Below, piece after piece: positions 27,844 to 38,450 of a stretch of 64,000 nucleotides of DNA. The stretch is from Variovorax sp. OK212. Lineage in GTDB: Bacteria; Pseudomonadota; Gammaproteobacteria; Burkholderiales; Burkholderiaceae_C. The stretch lies in assembly GCF_900112425.1 (NCBI RefSeq), contig NZ_FOLP01000002.1, positions 496,001-560,000 on the forward strand, given 5' to 3'. Under the pieces are notes generated by a model that was given only the letters and a program-made list of their open reading frames with translations, searched no databases and was not told where the DNA came from. The translations under genes and the position numbers were made by a program. Each line of letters begins with the position of its first letter. Position 1 is the first letter of the stretch.

Positions 27844-28374
27844 ATGACCCGCCGCGTCGCCCTGCTGCGCGGCGTGAACGTCAATGGCATCGCGATCAAG
27901 AGCGCCGACCTGAAGGCGCTGTTCACCGGGCTCGGCTTCGGCGCGGTGCGCACCGTGCTGGCCAGCGGCAACGTGCTGTTCGACGCCGACGAGCGCGATG
28001 CCGCCGCGCTGCGCACGCGCATCGAGCAGGCGCTGCGCGAGCGCTTCGGCTACGACGCGTGGATCGTGCTGCTCACGCAGAAGCAGGTGGCCGGCATGGC
28101 CGAGGCCTACCCCTTCGAGCGCATCGACGACGAGCGCCATCCGTACATCGTGTTCGGCTCCGACGCCGCGATGCTCGACGAGATCATGGAGAAGGCCGGC
28201 ACCGTCGATGCCGGCACCGAACAGCTGCAGCGCGGCAAGGGCGTGCTGTACTGGCAATGCCCGCGCGGCGAGAGCCTGGACACACCGGTGGCCAAGCTGC
28301 TGGCCAAGACGCGCTACAGGTCGAGCACCACCACGCGCAACCTGCGCACGGTGGAAAAGCTGCTCACGGGCTGA
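27844..28374 (+). CDS. DUF1697 family protein
   Basis: A 176-residue protein with the family's opening RRVALLRGVNVNG, the VRTVLASGNVLFDA strand and a Thr/Arg-rich C-terminus (SSTTTRNLRTVEKL). Widely distributed, function unknown. It follows gloA after a single base (TGACATG), so it is translated from the same message. Confidence 0.85.
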   Translation: MTRRVALLRGVNVNGIAIKSADLKALFTGLGFGAVRTVLASGNVLFDADERDAAALRTRIEQALRERFGYDAWIVLLTQKQVAGMAEAYPFERIDDERHPYIVFGSDAAMLDEIMEKAGTVDAGTEQLQRGKGVLYWQCPRGESLDTPVAKLLAKTRYRSSTTTRNLRTVEKLLTG

Positions 28375-28379
28375 GCAGC
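28359..28379. terminator. hairpin spanning the DUF1697 stop codon
   Basis: GCTGCTCA (28359-28366) pairs with TGAGCAGC (28372-28379), loop CGGGC. It sits in the short gap between convergent genes but has no T run, so terminator activity is uncertain. Confidence 0.4.
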
Positions 28380-28395
28380 GTGAGCAACGCGCCGG

Positions 28396-29124
28396 TCAGC
28401 AACCGAGCAGGTCGGCCAGCACGTCGATGTCGCGCGCGTGCAGGTTGTTGTCCGGCAGCGGCGAGACGTCCTTCGGCTGGGCGCGGCCGAATTCATGCGG
28501 GCGTTCGATGTACGCGGTCTTCAGGCCGCACACGCGCGCGGCCGCCAGGTCGTCGTGGTGCGCGGCCGCCAGCATCACCTGCCCGGGCGTCGCGTCGAAC
28601 ACGCCCGCCACGCCGAGGTAGGTGCGCGGGTCGGGCTTGTAGGCCTTGAAGACCTCGGCCGACAGCACGCAGTCCCAGGGCAGGCCGGCGCGCTTGGCCA
28701 TTTCGGTGAGCAGGCCGATGTTGCCGTTCGACAGCGTGCAGATGGTGAACTTCTTCTTGAGCCGCGTGAGCCCGGCCACCGAATCGGGCCAGGCCGGCAG
28801 GCGGTGCCAGGCGCGGCTCAGGTCGCGCTTGGCGGCGCTGTCGAGCCGGTCGGACAGGCCGAAGTCGCGCAGCACCTGCTCGAGCATGCTCAGGTGCAGC
28901 TCGTCGAGCAGCGTGAAGCCGCCCTCGCCCGCGGCAATGCGCTCCATCACGCTCTTCATGGCGGGCTGGTAGCCCGCGCGCCAGGCCAGCGCGAAGGCGG
29001 CGCCGTCCACGCCCGGCAAGGCACTCTGCGACTCGGCCGCAATGCCGCTGTGCCAGTCGACCACCGTTCCGAAAACGTCGAACGCGATGACCTTGAGGTC
29101 GCTCGCGTCGAAATCCGCGCGCAT
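28396..29124 (-). CDS. haloacid dehalogenase type II
   Basis: A 242-residue HAD hydrolase of the L-2-haloacid dehalogenase group. Nucleophile Asp16 lies in IAFDVFGTVVDW; the SNGN motif, the Lys in FKAYKPDP and the AAHHDDLAAA motif (HAD motif 4) follow. It could remove halogen from 2-haloacids or act on another small phosphate/halide substrate. It starts 2 bp after the eda stop, at the end of the edd-eda operon, an unusual partner. Confidence 0.87.
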   Translation of the reverse strand: MRADFDASDLKVIAFDVFGTVVDWHSGIAAESQSALPGVDGAAFALAWRAGYQPAMKSVMERIAAGEGGFTLLDELHLSMLEQVLRDFGLSDRLDSAAKRDLSRAWHRLPAWPDSVAGLTRLKKKFTICTLSNGNIGLLTEMAKRAGLPWDCVLSAEVFKAYKPDPRTYLGVAGVFDATPGQVMLAAAHHDDLAAARVCGLKTAYIERPHEFGRAQPKDVSPLPDNNLHARDIDVLADLLGC

Positions 29125-29126
29125 GG

Positions 29127-29762
29127 TCAGCGCGGCAGCTGGCTCGCGGCGCGTGCCAGTTGCTCGATGCGGGTCCAGTCGCCGTCGCGGATCGCGTCGC
29201 TCGGCACGATCCACGAGCCGCCCACGCAGGCCACGTTCGACAGCGCGAGAAACTCGGCCGCGTTGCCCGCGTGGATGCCGCCCGTCGGGCAGAAGGTGAC
29301 ATCGCCGAACGGGCCTTGCCAGGCCTTCAGCATCGGCAGGCCGCCGGCCTGCAGCGCGGGGAAGAACTTCAGCTGGGTGTAGCCGTCTTCCTGCGCCGTC
29401 ATGATCTCGCTGCCGGTCGCCACGCCGGGCAGCAGCGGCAGGCCGAGGTCGTGGCAGGCCTTGCCGACCGAGCGCGTGTAGCCCGGGCTCACGCCGAACC
29501 TGGCACCGGCCAGTGCCGACGCCTGCGCGTCGGCCGCGCTGCGGATGGTGCCCGCGCCGGCCACGGCCTCGGGCACTTCCTTGGCGATGGCCTCGATGCA
29601 CTGCAACGCTTGCGGCGTGCGCAGCGTGACTTCGAGCATGCGGATGCCGCCGGCCACCAGCGCACGTGCGAGGGGAATGGCGTCTTTCACGTCGTTCAGC
29701 ACGATGACCGGAATGACCGGCGCGTCGCGCATCACGTCGAGGGGGGTGAGTTTGTCTGTCAT
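29127..29762 (-). CDS. eda: 2-keto-3-deoxy-6-phosphogluconate aldolase
   Basis: A 211-residue KDPG aldolase. Catalytic Glu in MLEVTLRTP, Schiff-base Lys in YTQLKFFPA, and phosphate loops FCPTGGI and VGGSWIVP are all present. It splits KDPG into pyruvate and glyceraldehyde 3-phosphate, the second Entner-Doudoroff step. The start is 43 bp after the edd stop. Confidence 0.95.
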   Translation of the reverse strand: MTDKLTPLDVMRDAPVIPVIVLNDVKDAIPLARALVAGGIRMLEVTLRTPQALQCIEAIAKEVPEAVAGAGTIRSAADAQASALAGARFGVSPGYTRSVGKACHDLGLPLLPGVATGSEIMTAQEDGYTQLKFFPALQAGGLPMLKAWQGPFGDVTFCPTGGIHAGNAAEFLALSNVACVGGSWIVPSDAIRDGDWTRIEQLARAASQLPR

Positions 29763-29805
29763 TTCATATCTCCATCAATTACGCGCAACGTGGGGGCGAG
29801 CTCCA

Positions 29806-31644
<1,839 letters not shown>

Positions 31645-31790
31645 GGGGGTCGTGGGCTCGTGCTGCATGTCGCCAGGGCGACTGTGGGCCTGGAGGCCCA
31701 TGGTACCAAGCCCTCTGCGAAAGGCCGATGAAATCCGGCCGCCCGGCGATACGAATCTGGCCCCTCCGGGCGCGGGTGGGCGGCAGGCGC

Positions 31791-31814
31791 AAAAAAGCCC
31801 GGCATCACCGGGCT
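31791..31814 (-). terminator. terminator for the OmpA-domain protein gene
   Basis: On the minus strand a 7-bp stem (31814-31808 with 31802-31796) is followed by T residues (31796-31791), about 30 bp past the stop. Confidence 0.85.
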
Positions 31815-31843
31815 CTTGTTGCGTGGACCGGAGGGCCCGGCGC

Positions 31844-32407
31844 TCAGTCGACCAGCTTGACCTCGACCCGGCGAGCCTCGGCGTTGTTGCCCGAACCGGC
31901 CGTGACTTCAGGCTTCTGCAGGTCGACCTTCGCGGCCGGCACACCCAGGCCCACGAGCACGTCGCGGATCATCTCGGCGCGCTTCCTGGCGAGTTGCTCG
32001 TTCACGGCGGGGTCGCCCGTGGTGTCGTGGTAGCCCGAGACTACCGCCTTGCGCCCGCTCTCCACGCCCTTGATGACCGCGGCCAGCGCCTCGGCGGCGC
32101 CCGGCGCCAGGTCGGCGCTGCCGGTCGCGAAGTAGAAGTTCACCACGCCGTTCACCACGCGAATGCTCGCCCCGTCGGGGATGGTGACCGTCACCGTCTC
32201 GGTCACTTCGGCCAATTTGGGCTCCGCACCGGGGGCCGGGGCCGAAATCACCACCGCCGGCTTGGCGGCCGCGGCCTGTGCGGCAGCAGCAGCAGGGTTG
32301 TGGCCCTTGTGCCATAGCACGATACCCACCACGAAGAAGATCACCAGGGCGATCAGCGCCATGACGAATCCGAGGATGAAATTCTGCTGGCTGTCGTCGT
32401 CGCTCAT
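31844..32407 (-). CDS. inner-membrane-anchored OmpA-domain protein
   Basis: 187 residues. One transmembrane helix (about residues 10-30, ILGFVMALIALVIFFVVGIV) is followed by an Ala/Pro linker and a C-terminal OmpA/MotB fold (VNFYFATGSADLAP; GYHDTTGDPAVNEQLARKRA; RRVEVKLVD). The loop has DTTGDP, close to the peptidoglycan-binding D-x-G pattern. Likely tethers the inner membrane to peptidoglycan. Monocistronic with its own terminator, divergent from chaC. Confidence 0.85.
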   Translation of the reverse strand: MSDDDSQQNFILGFVMALIALVIFFVVGIVLWHKGHNPAAAAAQAAAAKPAVVISAPAPGAEPKLAEVTETVTVTIPDGASIRVVNGVVNFYFATGSADLAPGAAEALAAVIKGVESGRKAVVSGYHDTTGDPAVNEQLARKRAEMIRDVLVGLGVPAAKVDLQKPEVTAGSGNNAEARRVEVKLVD

Positions 32408-32452
32408 CGGGGGTCTTGCTCCGTAGGAAAGAGGGCGGTAAATAATGGTGCG

Positions 32453-33295
32453 GTGAACCATGATCAGGAAATTGTAGGCGCCGCCCCCGGCACTTCCGTG
32501 TCGGACCCCGCGCCGGATCCCGGTCCGCCGGGACTCGACCCCATGCCCACGCCGCTGCGCGATCCGCAGCCGATGCTCGAGCGCGCGATCGCCGACTGGG
32601 GCGGGCATGAGGACCTCTGGCTCTTCGGCTACGGCTCGCTCATCTGGCGGCCCGAGTTCGACTTCATCGAGCGGCGCCAGGCCTGGGTGCGCGGCTGGCA
32701 CCGGGCGCTGAAGATGTGGAGCCGCGTGAACCGCGGCAGCGTGCAGGTGCCCGGCCTGGTGTTCGGGCTGCTCTCCGGCGGCAGTTGCCGCGGCATGGTG
32801 TTTCGCGTGCCCAAGGCCGACGGCCTGGCCACGCTGCGCCGGCTCTGGCTGCGCGAGATGCCGACCGGCGTGTACGACCCCAAGTGGCTGCGCTGCGGCA
32901 CGGCCGAAGGCCCGGTGCGCGCGCTGGCCTTCACGCTGTCGCGGCGCAGCCCCAACTTCACCGGCGAACTCACCGACGAGCGCTACCGCCACATCTTCGC
33001 CAACGCGGTGGGCCGCTACGGCACCTCGCTCGACTACGCGCGCCAGACGCTGCTCGAGCTGCAGCGCCATTCGATCCACGACGCCGCGCTGGCCCGCCTG
33101 GTGGCGCTGAGCGCGGTGCAGGAACAGCAGCGCCAGCAGCAATCCGGGGCCGCCGCCGATTGCGACGCGCCGCGGCCTCCGGTATATGTTCCGGGGTCTG
33201 CAGACAGTTCTGCCGAATCCTCTTCGCAACCCTCCTCTTCATCTTCTTCGCAACCATCGTCCCGGCTCCCGGGACCGTCCAAGGAAAACACATGA
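32453..33295 (+). CDS. chaC: glutathione-specific gamma-glutamylcyclotransferase, ChaC family
   Basis: 280 residues. The ChaC domain (about residues 50-220) begins LWLFGYGSLIWRPEFDF, the substrate-binding YGSL motif, and includes RGMVFRV and MPTGVYDPKWL. It degrades glutathione to 5-oxoproline and Cys-Gly. GTG 32453 is the longest start; ATG 32543 is an alternative. The last 45 residues are Ser/Gln-rich low-complexity with T/A-rich codons, unlike the rest. Its TGA overlaps the sodC ATG (ATGA). Confidence 0.85.
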   Translation: MNHDQEIVGAAPGTSVSDPAPDPGPPGLDPMPTPLRDPQPMLERAIADWGGHEDLWLFGYGSLIWRPEFDFIERRQAWVRGWHRALKMWSRVNRGSVQVPGLVFGLLSGGSCRGMVFRVPKADGLATLRRLWLREMPTGVYDPKWLRCGTAEGPVRALAFTLSRRSPNFTGELTDERYRHIFANAVGRYGTSLDYARQTLLELQRHSIHDAALARLVALSAVQEQQRQQQSGAAADCDAPRPPVYVPGSADSSAESSSQPSSSSSSQPSSRLPGPSKENT

Positions 33296-33831
33296 CCCAA
33301 CGCCGCCTCGCCGCCACCGGTGCCGCCCTCCTCGCCGCCACCCTCCTCGCCGCCTGCGGCAGCATGGGCGGCAAGCCGAGCACCACCGTCGAGCTGGTGC
33401 CGACCGGCGCCATCACGCCCAACCCGACGCGCGGCACGGTGAAGTTCGCCGCCCTCGATCACGGCCTGCGCGTGTCGGGCGAAGTGCGCGGCCTGGTGCC
33501 GGGCAGCGAGCACGGTTTCCACATCCACGAGAAGGGCGACTGCGGCAACAACGGCGACGCCTCGGGCGGCCACTTCAACCCCACGGGCGGCACGCACGGA
33601 AAGTTCGCCGCGGCGGGCAGCCATGCCGGTGAACTGCCGAGCCTGGTGGCCGACGCCAACGGCGTGGTGCGCTTCAGCGTAGACGACCACTCGATCTCGC
33701 TGACCGACGGCGCCGTCAACAACGTGGCGGGCCGCGCGCTGGTGCTGCACCGCGACCGCGACGACTTCACGACACAGCCCTCGGGCAACTCCGGCCCGCG
33801 CATCGCCTGCGCCGTGATCACCAAGCCCTGA
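33292..33831 (+). CDS. sodC: Cu/Zn superoxide dismutase, lipoprotein type
   Basis: 179 residues. The N-terminus is a lipoprotein signal (TLLAACGS, Cys20). Copper ligands are in HGFHIHEKGDC, GGHFNP (bridging) and LVLHRDRDD; zinc His residues in GTHGKF and GSHAGE; the guiding Arg in GPRIACAV. The zinc-ligand Asp of the usual HxGDL motif is Glu here (HAGEL). It removes periplasmic superoxide. Start overlaps chaC by 4 bp. Confidence 0.92.
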   Translation: MTQRRLAATGAALLAATLLAACGSMGGKPSTTVELVPTGAITPNPTRGTVKFAALDHGLRVSGEVRGLVPGSEHGFHIHEKGDCGNNGDASGGHFNPTGGTHGKFAAAGSHAGELPSLVADANGVVRFSVDDHSISLTDGAVNNVAGRALVLHRDRDDFTTQPSGNSGPRIACAVITKP

Positions 33832-33848
33832 GCGGGCACGACAACCAG

Positions 33849-34436
33849 CTAGGCCGCCGCGCGCGCCAGCCAGAGCGCTTCGGCGCGCGCCAGCGCCTCG
33901 GGCGTGTCGATGTCGGTCACCACGCCGGCGTCGTCCACCGCCAGGTCCGCTACTGAATCGATAGCGCGCATCGCACGCAGGACGGGCGATGCACCCAGAT
34001 TCCCCTCCAAGGTCGCGAGTTGGGCGCCGCACCCCGCGGCAAAGCCCACCGGGTGCCCGCGCTCGCCCTGGAACTGCGGCTGCACCGCATTGACCCGGCC
34101 GCCGAGCGCGGCGGCCACCGCGCGCAGCGTGGCGGGCTGCACCAGCGGCAGGTCGCCCGGCAGGATCAGCCAGCCCGCGGCGCCGGATGTGGCGCGCACG
34201 GCCGCGGCAATCGAGTCACCCATGCCCGGGTGCCCCGCGTCTTCCACGTGCCACGGCAGGCCGCTGGCACGCACCGCGTCGAGCGTGCGCTCGAGCACCG
34301 GCCTGCCCGCGAGCAGCGCCTGCAGCTTCGAGCCCGTGCCGCCGGCCGCGATGAAGCGCTCGCCGCGGCCCGAGGCCAGCACGATCACCACCGGCGTCCG
34401 CGAGAGGGCCGGCCTGGAGTTCACCTGCGTCGTCAT
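33849..34436 (-). CDS. MobA-like nucleotidyltransferase family protein
   Basis: 195 residues. [13 protein letters not shown] is the NTP-binding loop of MobA/MocA-type transferases; [17 protein letters not shown] and LPGDLPLV (metal-binding Asp) follow. MocA-like members attach CMP or GMP to molybdopterin, but the family is broad and no molybdoenzyme genes are nearby. Divergent from pdxH. Confidence 0.8.
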   Translation of the reverse strand: MTTQVNSRPALSRTPVVIVLASGRGERFIAAGGTGSKLQALLAGRPVLERTLDAVRASGLPWHVEDAGHPGMGDSIAAAVRATSGAAGWLILPGDLPLVQPATLRAVAAALGGRVNAVQPQFQGERGHPVGFAAGCGAQLATLEGNLGASPVLRAMRAIDSVADLAVDDAGVVTDIDTPEALARAEALWLARAAA

Positions 34437-34465
34437 GGGCCGAGTATGTGCGCAACAATCCGGCC

Positions 34466-35131
34466 ATGACTTCCCCTCTCTCCAATGACGCACTGGCCGC
34501 GCTGCGCAAGAGCTACGAGCGCGCCGAGCTCGGCGAGGCCCACAGCGCGGGCGATCCGCTGAAGCAGTTCGAACGCTGGCTCACCGAAGCCATCGGCGCG
34601 CAGGTGCCCGAGCCCAACGCCATGACGCTGTGCACCGTGGGCAGCGACCTGCGGCCGTCCAGCCGCATCGTGCTCATCAAGGGCTGCGACGCGCGCGGCA
34701 TCGTCTGGTACACCAACTACGAGAGCCGCAAGGGCCGCGAGCTGTCGGGCAACCCGTACGCGTCGCTGCAGTTCCACTGGGTCGAGCTGGAGCGCGTGGT
34801 GCGCATCGAGGGCCGCGTCGAGAAGGCCGGCGCCGACGAGAGCGACGCCTACTTCGCGAGCCGCCCGCTCGACTCGCGCATCGGCGCCTGGGCCAGCCCG
34901 CAGAGCGAAGTCATCAGCGGGCGCGACGTGCTCGTGAAGAACGCCGCCGTGTTCGCGGCGAAGCACCTGCTGTCGCCGCCGCGCCCGCCGCACTGGGGTG
35001 GCTACCGCCTGGTGCCCGACCGCTGGGAGTTCTGGCAGGGCCGCAAGAGCCGGCTGCACGACCGGCTGCGCTACCGGCTCGAAGGCGCAGGCGAAGGCGG
35101 CAATTGGGTGCGCGAACGCCTCGCGCCCTGA
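34466..35131 (+). CDS. pdxH: pyridoxamine 5'-phosphate oxidase
   Basis: A 221-residue FMN enzyme making pyridoxal 5'-phosphate. FMN and substrate residues are recognisable: [25 protein letters not shown] ([12 protein letters not shown]) and the C-terminal [12 protein letters not shown] with RLHDR. ATG 34466 gives the standard N-terminus; the upstream GTG is less likely. Confidence 0.95.
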   Translation: MTSPLSNDALAALRKSYERAELGEAHSAGDPLKQFERWLTEAIGAQVPEPNAMTLCTVGSDLRPSSRIVLIKGCDARGIVWYTNYESRKGRELSGNPYASLQFHWVELERVVRIEGRVEKAGADESDAYFASRPLDSRIGAWASPQSEVISGRDVLVKNAAVFAAKHLLSPPRPPHWGGYRLVPDRWEFWQGRKSRLHDRLRYRLEGAGEGGNWVRERLAP

Positions 35132-35155
35132 ACGCAACGGCAAGGGCCGGGCCGT

Positions 35156-36106
35156 TCAAGGCAGCCAGCGCACGCACACCATCACCAGCGTGAGCGTGCC
35201 CAGCGCGAGCACGGTCGATACCGCGACGCTGGCCGTCACCAGGTCTTCGGCCGTGCGGTAGCGCTGCGAAAAGAGGAACACGTTGGCGCCGATGGGCAGC
35301 GCCGCGGCCACCACCATCACCGTGAGCGGAATGCCGCGCACGCCCAGCAGCCAGCCGATGGCGGCCACCAGCAGCGGATGCAGCAGGTTCTTCACCAGCG
35401 CCTGCGCCAGCGCGCCGCGCCAGTGCCGCCCGATGGGCGTGAGCGCCAGCGTGATGCCCACCATCACCAGCGCCACCGGACCGAAGGCCTGGCCGAGCAA
35501 CTGGATGGGCTTGTCGATGACCTCGGGCATGGTCCACCCGGTCTGCGCGAACAGCAGGCCCGCGATGATCGGCAGCGGCACCGGGTGAATGATCGCGTTG
35601 CGCAGCGCGCGCAGCACGGTGCGCCCCATCGAGCGCGCCGGCGCGCCGCTGCCGGCCGCATGCTCGCGCGCCACCGCGAGCTCCAGCACCACGGTGGCAC
35701 TGGTCAGCAGCACCAGCGAGTGCAGCGAGATGAGCGTGAGCAGCACCACCATGCCCGCGTCGCCGTAGGCCAGGTCGACCAGCACGATGCCGATCATCAC
35801 GGTGTTGCTGTAGGTGTTGGCCAGCGCGATGACGGCCGCCGTGCGGTTGAAGCCGCGCAGCGCCATGGTGGCCGCGAACAGCAGGCCCGAGGCGATGAAG
35901 TACGCCGCCACCGGCTTCAGGCTCAGTTCCTGGACGTGCACCGTGCTCATGGCGCGGAACAGCAGCGCGGGCGCGAGCAGCAGGAAGATGAGGTTCGACA
36001 GGTCCTTCACCGCGTTGCCGCCGATCCAGCGGCGCCGTCCGGCGAGGTAGCCGGCGGCGATGAGGAGGACGACGGGAAGAAGCGAGGAGATGACGAAGGA
36101 ATTCAC
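35156..36106 (-). CDS. AEC-family (auxin efflux carrier-like) permease
   Basis: A 316-residue membrane protein with about ten helices. N-terminal PVVLLIAAGYLAGRRRWIG, then ANTYSNTVMIGIVLV and PLPIIAGLLFAQTGW are AEC landmarks. Bacterial relatives transport malate, malonate or similar; substrate unknown. Convergent with pdxH, followed upstream by a REPIN-like element. Confidence 0.88.
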   Translation of the reverse strand: MNSFVISSLLPVVLLIAAGYLAGRRRWIGGNAVKDLSNLIFLLLAPALLFRAMSTVHVQELSLKPVAAYFIASGLLFAATMALRGFNRTAAVIALANTYSNTVMIGIVLVDLAYGDAGMVVLLTLISLHSLVLLTSATVVLELAVAREHAAGSGAPARSMGRTVLRALRNAIIHPVPLPIIAGLLFAQTGWTMPEVIDKPIQLLGQAFGPVALVMVGITLALTPIGRHWRGALAQALVKNLLHPLLVAAIGWLLGVRGIPLTVMVVAAALPIGANVFLFSQRYRTAEDLVTASVAVSTVLALGTLTLVMVCVRWLP

Positions 36107-36135
36107 TCGGCGAGGATAGCCGAGGGGTGCGTTCC

Positions 36136-36258
36136 GTCTTGCGCCTTCCCCTCCCGGGGGAAGGCGGGGATCGGGGCAAGCGGCACGCGCGAAACCGCGG
36201 CTTCATCACAGGCCGCGAGCCCCCGCCCCTGCCCTCCCCCGGCGGGGGAGGGAGAAAC
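36136..36258. repeat. REPIN-like inverted repeat doublet, copy 2
   Basis: The left unit has a perfect hairpin CCTTCCCC (36144-36151) with GGGGAAGG (36157-36164); the right unit has CCCTCCCCC (36232-36240) with GGGGGAGGG (36244-36252). The outer arms (TTGCGCC at 36138, GGGGATCGGGGC; GCCCCCGCCCCTG) mirror each other. Here it lies between two genes on the same strand. Confidence 0.75.
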
Positions 36259-36266
36259 TCAGGCGA

Positions 36267-38372
36267 TCAGAACGTCACCCGCACCCCGAGCTTCAGCATG
36301 CGCCCCGGCAGCGGCGCATTCGGGTAGACCGTCGTCGTGAGGATCGACGTCGGGCTGTAGGCCAGCTTGTTCGTGATGTTGTCCAGGCGCGCATACCAGG
36401 TGAGGTTGGCGCGCTGCACCTTCATGCGGTAGCTGATGGCCGCGTTCCACAGCGTGTACGCATCGGTCTCGCGCGCGCCCACGCTCGGAATGCGGTGCTG
36501 CGCCGCGTTGTAGTCGAAGCCGAAGCGCGCCGTCCACGGGCCGCTGCCATAGGCCAGCGTCGCGCCCAGGCGCAGCGGCGCGATGCGCGGCAGCGGCTCG
36601 CCGGAGTCGAGATTCTTGGCGCGCACGATGTCGCCGCGCCACTCCAGGTCGAGCGTGTCCGCGTTGGCCATGCGCGCGAAGCCGTCGGCGCCCAGCAGGC
36701 GCAGGTTGCCGTTGGCCTCGATGCCGGTGAAGCGCGCGCGCACGCCGCCGTACACGTACTCGGCCAGCGTGTCGGTGGCGCCGGGCTCGGCCACGTTGCC
36801 CTCTTCGTCGAGGTTGCGGCCCGACGCCGTGAGGCCGATGTAGTTCTGGAAGCGCGTCACGTAGGCGTTGACGCGGGCCGTGTTCGGGCCCGACTTCCAT
36901 TGCGCGCCCAGGTCGATGCCGGTCGACTTTTCCTTCTTCAGGTTCGGGTCGCCCACCTCCCACGCGGCCGTGGCCACGTGCGGGCCGTTGGCCAGCAGTT
37001 CGTAGTCCTTCGGTGCGCGCTCGGTGTAGGCCAGGTTCGAGGTCAGCTGCCATTGCGGCGCGAGGTTGACCAGCGCACCGACGGCCGCGCTGTGCGGGTT
37101 GAAGGTGCGCTCGCCGATGGCGAAGCGCGTCACGCTCGGGTCGTCCGGATAGCCCAGCGAGCGGATGCGCACGCGCTCCGTGCGCGCACCGAAGCTCAGG
37201 CGGCCCCACGAGGTGCCCAGCTCTTCATGCAGGAACAGCGCGGTGGAGCGCGTGCGGCTGTGCGGCGCAAAGGCTTCCTCGCCGTCGGCGGCGAAGCGGT
37301 TGGTCTCGCTGCTGAAGCCGACCAGGCCTTCGAAGTTGCCGATCTTCTGGTGGCGCGCCTCGATGCGCAGGTCGTTGCTCATGTTCGAGAAGGTGGTGCC
37401 GGGCGTGCCGCCCTCGAACTCGGTGTGGCGGTAGTCGGTGTGGCTCAGCTTGGCGTGGATGCTGCTGATGAAGCCGCCCGGACGCCACTCGCCTTCCAGC
37501 GCGTAGCGGTCCGACTTCATGCCGATGGTCACGTCGTCCTCGGCCACGGTGCCGTAGGTGCTGCGGTAGGTGCTGACCGAGGCGCCGAGGTAGCCCTGGT
37601 CGAAGAACACCGTGCCGCCGATGGCGCCGCCGTGCGCCTCGTTGGCCGAGTTGCAGATCTTGCGCGCCGACCACGGCGAGCCGGGCTTGCTGCATTCGAG
37701 CGTGATCGGCACCGACACGTCATTCGAGTCGCGGTTGAAGGCGTCCACGTGCACGGCGATGCGGTCGTTGCCGCCTTCGAACACCACGCCGCCGTTCTTT
37801 TCCTTGTTGCCGGTGGCATAGCCCAGGTCGGCGCGGCCGCCGAAGCCGTTGATGGGCTCGGTCGGGATGCGGTTGTCGATCACGTTGACCACGCCGCCCA
37901 CGGCGCTGCCGCCGTACTGCAGCGCCGACGGGCCGCGCAGCACCTCGACGCGCTCGGTGACCAGCGCGTCGACCGGCACCGCGTGGTCGTAGCTCAGCGC
38001 CGAGGCGTCGGGCGCGCCGCCGCCGTTCTGCAGGATGCGGATGCGGTCGCCGTCCTGGCCGCGGATGATCGGGCGGCTGGCGTTGGGGCCGAAGTAGCTG
38101 CTGCTCACGCCGGGCAGGTTGTTGAGCGTTTCGCCGAGGGTGGACTCGGAGTGCAGCAGCAGCTTGTCGCCCGACAGCGTGGTGGTGGGCGCGATGAGAT
38201 CGGAGGCGCCGAGCGGGTTGCCGGTGACGGTGACTTCGCGCAGGCTGGCGGCGTCAGCGGGTTGGGCTTGCGGCTGAACCTGGGACGGGGCCTGGGCCTG
38301 CGCCAGGGTCGCGAAGGAGGCGAGCGAAAGAATGGCAGCGCCCACGGCGTTGCGACGGAAATTGGGAGTCAT
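36267..38372 (-). CDS. TonB-dependent outer-membrane receptor, ZnuD-like
   Basis: 701 residues. Signal peptide (1-27, ending AQAQ), TonB-box-like REVTVTGNP, plug domain with ETLNNLPGVSSSYFG, RPIIRGQDGDRIRIL and RVEVLRGPSALQYG, then a 22-strand barrel ending in aromatic GVRVTF. The plug resembles zinc receptor ZnuD, including DHAVPVD. Whether it takes zinc, another metal or a chelate is inference. A small His-rich protein gene lies 78 bp upstream. Confidence 0.88.
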   Translation of the reverse strand: MTPNFRRNAVGAAILSLASFATLAQAQAPSQVQPQAQPADAASLREVTVTGNPLGASDLIAPTTTLSGDKLLLHSESTLGETLNNLPGVSSSYFGPNASRPIIRGQDGDRIRILQNGGGAPDASALSYDHAVPVDALVTERVEVLRGPSALQYGGSAVGGVVNVIDNRIPTEPINGFGGRADLGYATGNKEKNGGVVFEGGNDRIAVHVDAFNRDSNDVSVPITLECSKPGSPWSARKICNSANEAHGGAIGGTVFFDQGYLGASVSTYRSTYGTVAEDDVTIGMKSDRYALEGEWRPGGFISSIHAKLSHTDYRHTEFEGGTPGTTFSNMSNDLRIEARHQKIGNFEGLVGFSSETNRFAADGEEAFAPHSRTRSTALFLHEELGTSWGRLSFGARTERVRIRSLGYPDDPSVTRFAIGERTFNPHSAAVGALVNLAPQWQLTSNLAYTERAPKDYELLANGPHVATAAWEVGDPNLKKEKSTGIDLGAQWKSGPNTARVNAYVTRFQNYIGLTASGRNLDEEGNVAEPGATDTLAEYVYGGVRARFTGIEANGNLRLLGADGFARMANADTLDLEWRGDIVRAKNLDSGEPLPRIAPLRLGATLAYGSGPWTARFGFDYNAAQHRIPSVGARETDAYTLWNAAISYRMKVQRANLTWYARLDNITNKLAYSPTSILTTTVYPNAPLPGRMLKLGVRVTF

Positions 38373-38450
38373 GAAAGGACATTCGTTGAATCAAGGGACG
38401 ACCGGCCGCCCCCGCGCAAGGCGGGTGCAGCAACCGGCACTCGGGGGGAT

